Positions 32,199-34,852 of a stretch of DNA of 34,852 nucleotides are shown piece after piece. A program made the translations under genes and the position numbers. Numbering within the stretch: the stretch's first letter is position 1; each line of letters starts with the position of its first letter. Below the pieces are notes generated by a model. It did no database searches, had not been told where the DNA came from, and worked only from the letters and a program-made list of their open reading frames with translations. The DNA comes from Verrucomicrobiaceae bacterium (GTDB lineage: Bacteria; Verrucomicrobiota; Verrucomicrobiia; Verrucomicrobiales; DEV007), in assembly GCA_012719225.1 (NCBI GenBank), contig JAAYAT010000391.1, positions 1-34,852 on the forward strand, given 5' to 3'.

Positions 32199-32858
32199 AT
32201 GAAATCAGCACGGATGCAACGCGGGAAATTCATCACTTTTGAGGGCTCGGAGGGCTGCGGCAAATCCACCCAGATCCACCGTCTCGTCGAGGCGCTGCGC
32301 GAGCGCGGTCTCGATCCTGTTCTCACCCGCGAACCGGGCGGCACCGTCATCGGGGAAAAAATCCGCCATTTGCTGCAGTACGACTCCGAGGCGGCCCGAC
32401 TCACCGCCGAGAGCGAATTGCTGCTCTTCGCCGCGAGCCGCGCCCAACTGGTGCGCGAGCTCATCCTGCCCGCGCTGGAGGCGGGCCGATGGGTCGTGGC
32501 GGATCGATTTCTCGACTCCACCACGATCTATCAGGGGGTGGGGCGGGGACTCGATCCGGAGGCGGTGCGGCGGATCAACGCGTTTGCCGTCGGCCCGGCC
32601 CGTCCCGATCTCACCATTCTCCTCGATCTCGATGCCGCGACCGGTCACGCCCGCGCGGTGCGGGCGAGCGGGGCAAAGGAAGACCGCATGGAAGCCCAGC
32701 CCCTTGCTTTTTTTGAGGCGGTCCGCCATGGTTACCTCGCCTTGGCGGAGGCCGAGCCGGACCGCATCGCGGTGATCGACGCCTCCACTGGAATCGCGGA
32801 GATCGCCGCCGCCATCACCGCCTTGCTGGAGAGCCGGTTCCCCGGATACGTGACATGA
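32199..32858 (+). CDS. tmk: Thymidylate kinase
   Basis: Phosphorylates dTMP to dTDP with ATP, feeding DNA synthesis. 219 residues. P-loop EGSEGCGKST (15-24), REPGGTVIGEKIR for dTMP binding, the DRF-type motif VVADRFLDSTTIYQG, and a lid region around RASGAKEDRME. ATG 32199 is used; ATG 32214 is also possible and neither has a Shine-Dalgarno. The stop overlaps the holB start as ATGA, so the two are translationally coupled, a common tmk-holB arrangement. Confidence 0.96.
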   Translation: MKSARMQRGKFITFEGSEGCGKSTQIHRLVEALRERGLDPVLTREPGGTVIGEKIRHLLQYDSEAARLTAESELLLFAASRAQLVRELILPALEAGRWVVADRFLDSTTIYQGVGRGLDPEAVRRINAFAVGPARPDLTILLDLDAATGHARAVRASGAKEDRMEAQPLAFFEAVRHGYLALAEAEPDRIAVIDASTGIAEIAAAITALLESRFPGYVT

Positions 32859-33838
32859 GTTTTCCCTACGAAAAAGCCATCGAATTGCTGGAGTCGGCCC
32901 ACGCCAACGGACGCCTCGCCCATGCCTATCTCATCATCGGGCCGCCCGGCAGCGGAAAAGAGCGCCTCGCCATCCGCACCATCGAGATGGTCAACGAGCG
33001 GGATAGGGAAAAAGCCGCCACCTCGCTGGAGGAACTGCGCTCCAGCTCCACCACTGTGATCGCCCCCGAATCGAGATCCCGGCGCATCGGCGTCGAAGCG
33101 ATCCGAAATGTCGAACACGTCCTGCAGATGGCCGCCCCCGCCGGTGTGACCAAGTTCGCGGTGGTCAAAGACGCCGACCGAATGGGACAGGAGGCCGAGA
33201 ACGCCTTTCTCAAAACCCTCGAAGAGCCTCCTCCGGCCAGTCGGCTCCTCCTCCTCACGGCGCGCCCCGAGATGCTCCTCGAGACCATCCTCTCGCGCTG
33301 CGTCCGCGTGACCCTCTCCGGCTCCCCCGTGCCCGCCGTCTTCAGCGAAGCGGAGAACCGCTTCCTCGAGACCCTGCGCGAGCATTCCGAAAAGGGGAGG
33401 AAAGGCATATCCGGCGCCTTTGGGTTGATGTCTGGTTTTTCGAACATTCTCAAGCAGGAAAAAGCGGGGATCACCAAACAGAACGAAGCCGCCGAGAAAG
33501 CCGAAGCGGCTCTGTATAGGAACAAAACCGAGGGCGACTATCTCAAGCGACGGGAAAAATACTACGAGGCGCTGATCGAAGCCGAGTACCTGGACCGCCG
33601 CAACCGGCTCATCGAGTATCTCGTGATGTGGTTCGGTGACGCGATGCGGCAGCAGCACGGGGCCAAACACCTCGATCTGCCGGACTTCGCCGCCGCCACC
33701 GGAGCGCTCGCGAAGCGTCTCACCAGCGAGGACCTCGGCCGCCGTCTCGACGCGATCGAGGAATTGCGGGACAACCTCAACACCAATGTCTTCGAAGCCC
33801 TCGCCCTCGAGGTCGGGTTCATCCGCGCCTTCGCCTGA
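32855..33838 (+). CDS. holB: DNA polymerase III delta' subunit-like AAA+ protein
   Basis: Clamp-loader subunit of the replicative polymerase. 327 residues. Walker A GPPGSGKE (29-36), VVKDADRMGQEAENAFLKTL, the LEEPPP motif and the SRC trigger (S147-R148-C149), which sits next to a partner subunit's ATP. The usual zinc module after Walker A is missing: no cysteines occur there and the region is short. A charged helical segment (about 185-240) replaces the normal link to the C-terminal collar domain. ATGA overlap with tmk supports the identification. It could be another DnaX/HolB relative, but the position after tmk favours holB. Confidence 0.88.
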   Translation: MSFPYEKAIELLESAHANGRLAHAYLIIGPPGSGKERLAIRTIEMVNERDREKAATSLEELRSSSTTVIAPESRSRRIGVEAIRNVEHVLQMAAPAGVTKFAVVKDADRMGQEAENAFLKTLEEPPPASRLLLLTARPEMLLETILSRCVRVTLSGSPVPAVFSEAENRFLETLREHSEKGRKGISGAFGLMSGFSNILKQEKAGITKQNEAAEKAEAALYRNKTEGDYLKRREKYYEALIEAEYLDRRNRLIEYLVMWFGDAMRQQHGAKHLDLPDFAAATGALAKRLTSEDLGRRLDAIEELRDNLNTNVFEALALEVGFIRAFA

Positions 33839-33901
33839 GCCGGTCGCACCGCCCGCCTGCCACCGCCCCGTTTCGACACCCGGAAGGACAGAAAAAAGCG
33901 A

Positions 33902-34852
33902 ATGGATTTTGCATTCTCGGACGGAGTAGCCCTCGGAGGCGAGTGTCGGCGGGTCGCGGGGGAGGAAGTGGCCGCGGCGATCTCCCGACTCGCCGACTTC
34001 CACGAGGATCCCGACCTCGCGATCCACGAAGTGCGGAAACACAACAAACGGATCCGCAGCGTCCTGCTCCTCTCCGGCTCCGCCCTCGACCCGGACGACT
34101 TGGCTCGGACGAACCGCCTCGTCCGCGATGCCGCCCGCCTTTTCTCCGGAGCACGGGATGCCTTTGTGCTCCAGGACACCTGCGACAAACTCGCCGCCCG
34201 CTTCCCGGAGGACGCCGGGGACGTGCTGCATCTGCTGCAAAAGGTCCGCGACACCTTCGCCGAGCGTCACGCGGCATGCCTGCACGACCGGGAACTCCCG
34301 GGGAAAATTGCCCGGGCGTGCGAGCATTTTCGCGAAGCCGGCGAGAACATCGCGCGGTGGGATTGGGAGCAGGTCACTCGCGAAGAAATCTTTCGTGCGA
34401 TTCTCTCCCACTATCAGCGCGGATTCTCGGATTTCGAAACCGCCCGCCGCTCCCGCGATCCCGAAGATTGCCACGATTGGCGCAAACGGACCAAAGCGCT
34501 TTCCTACCACCTCACCCTCCTCGCCCCGCTCGATGTGGAGGGGAGGGAAGGCGTGGAAAAACAGGCGCTCGCCGCCGGCGAATTGGCCTCGTCACTCGGC
34601 GAGCATCACGATCTCGCGGTTTTTGAAGAAGCAGTCGGGGAGGGGGTGGACCGCGGAGTGTTTCCCGAGGCCGCCCGTCTCCTGCCCGCCCTCGCGGCGA
34701 AACGGCGCGACGAACTGGAGGAAGGGATCTTTGCCAGCGGCCGCGTCCTCTATCGCGACTTCGCGCCCTCGCTGCGCCGCTTTCTCCACTGCCTCCTCGC
34801 CGGGATGGTGATGATCTGCGTGGGAGGATGCGAGAGCTTTCTCTCGCCGGAC
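33902..34852 (+). CDS. CHAD-domain protein (3' partial)
   Basis: An open frame of 317 codons from ATG 33902 to the end of the window with no stop, so the gene continues to the right. It is a helical CHAD (conserved histidine alpha-helical) domain: IHEVRKHNKRIRSVLLLSG at about 46-64 and, in the second half, DCHDWRKRTKALSYHLTLL with LGEHHDLAVFEEA. The conserved His/Lys/Arg residues of these helices bind polyphosphate in characterised members. No CYTH domain is seen. The last visible residues (LLAGMVMICVGGCESFLSPD) are unusually hydrophobic and Cys-bearing for a CHAD end. A purine-rich AAGGA lies 17 bases upstream of the start, too far for a normal Shine-Dalgarno. Confidence 0.85.
   Translation, partial: MDFAFSDGVALGGECRRVAGEEVAAAISRLADFHEDPDLAIHEVRKHNKRIRSVLLLSGSALDPDDLARTNRLVRDAARLFSGARDAFVLQDTCDKLAARFPEDAGDVLHLLQKVRDTFAERHAACLHDRELPGKIARACEHFREAGENIARWDWEQVTREEIFRAILSHYQRGFSDFETARRSRDPEDCHDWRKRTKALSYHLTLLAPLDVEGREGVEKQALAAGELASSLGEHHDLAVFEEAVGEGVDRGVFPEAARLLPALAAKRRDELEEGIFASGRVLYRDFAPSLRRFLHCLLAGMVMICVGGCESFLSPD

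Overview
The window is GC-rich, densely coding DNA, most likely from a chromosome of the phylum Verrucomicrobiota. The assignment rests on three things: an Amuc_1098-type pilus secretin at the left edge, the coaE-rho-rnd order, and two DUF1549/DUF1553 + DUF1501 + PPC-domain gene sets of the kind characteristic of the Planctomycetota-Verrucomicrobiota group. No rRNA, complete tRNA, CRISPR array, integrase or transposase is visible. Hardly any gene has a recognisable Shine-Dalgarno sequence, so several starts were chosen from signal peptides, domain boundaries or stop/start overlaps.

Left part (1-12259): the 3' part of the secretin gene ends in a hairpin terminator. It is followed by a tight coaE-rho-rnd string and a small membrane-anchored orphan (4853-5215). 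Next come a divergent pair, an NtrC-like response regulator without the sigma54-contacting loop (minus strand) and an ECF sigma factor with its membrane anti-sigma partner (plus strand), then a SNF2-family ATPase convergent with a secreted NlpC/P60 peptidase. The 470-bp gap at 12260-12729 is the only stretch over 300 bases without a gene; it holds an AT-rich upstream region and a composite of direct and inverted repeats.

Middle part (12730-28970): every gene lies on the minus strand. In transcription order: DUF1549/DUF1553, DUF1501 and PPC-domain proteins (set B); a Rid-superfamily protein resembling FkbO/Hyg5 chorismatases; a second DUF1549/DUF1553, DUF1501 and PPC set (set A); an HMGL-like aldolase whose start overlaps the PPC stop; an AniA/NirK-type copper nitrite reductase lipoprotein fused to cytochrome c; and a fusion of a NirV/FGE-like domain with a SCO1/SenC copper chaperone. 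The last two genes look like a compact nitrite-to-nitric-oxide module carrying its own electron-transfer and copper-delivery domains. The two DUF1549/DUF1501/PPC sets look like an in-place duplication of an exported protein system whose substrate cannot be read from sequence.

Right part (29180-34852): an Rrf2-family regulator with IscR/NsrR-like cysteines is divergent from the minus-strand block and could sense NO or Fe-S status. It is followed by a class II aldolase/short-chain dehydrogenase fusion, hisI, a tmk-holB pair overlapping by ATGA, and a CHAD-domain gene that runs off the right edge.

The observations most worth following are the NirV-SCO1 fusion beside NirK-cytochrome c, the paired DUF1549/DUF1501/PPC sets with an embedded chorismatase-like protein and aldolase, a glycine-rich replacement of the Rho Q-loop, the GAFTGA-less NtrC-like regulator, and an rnd stop codon embedded in an 8-bp tandem repeat.
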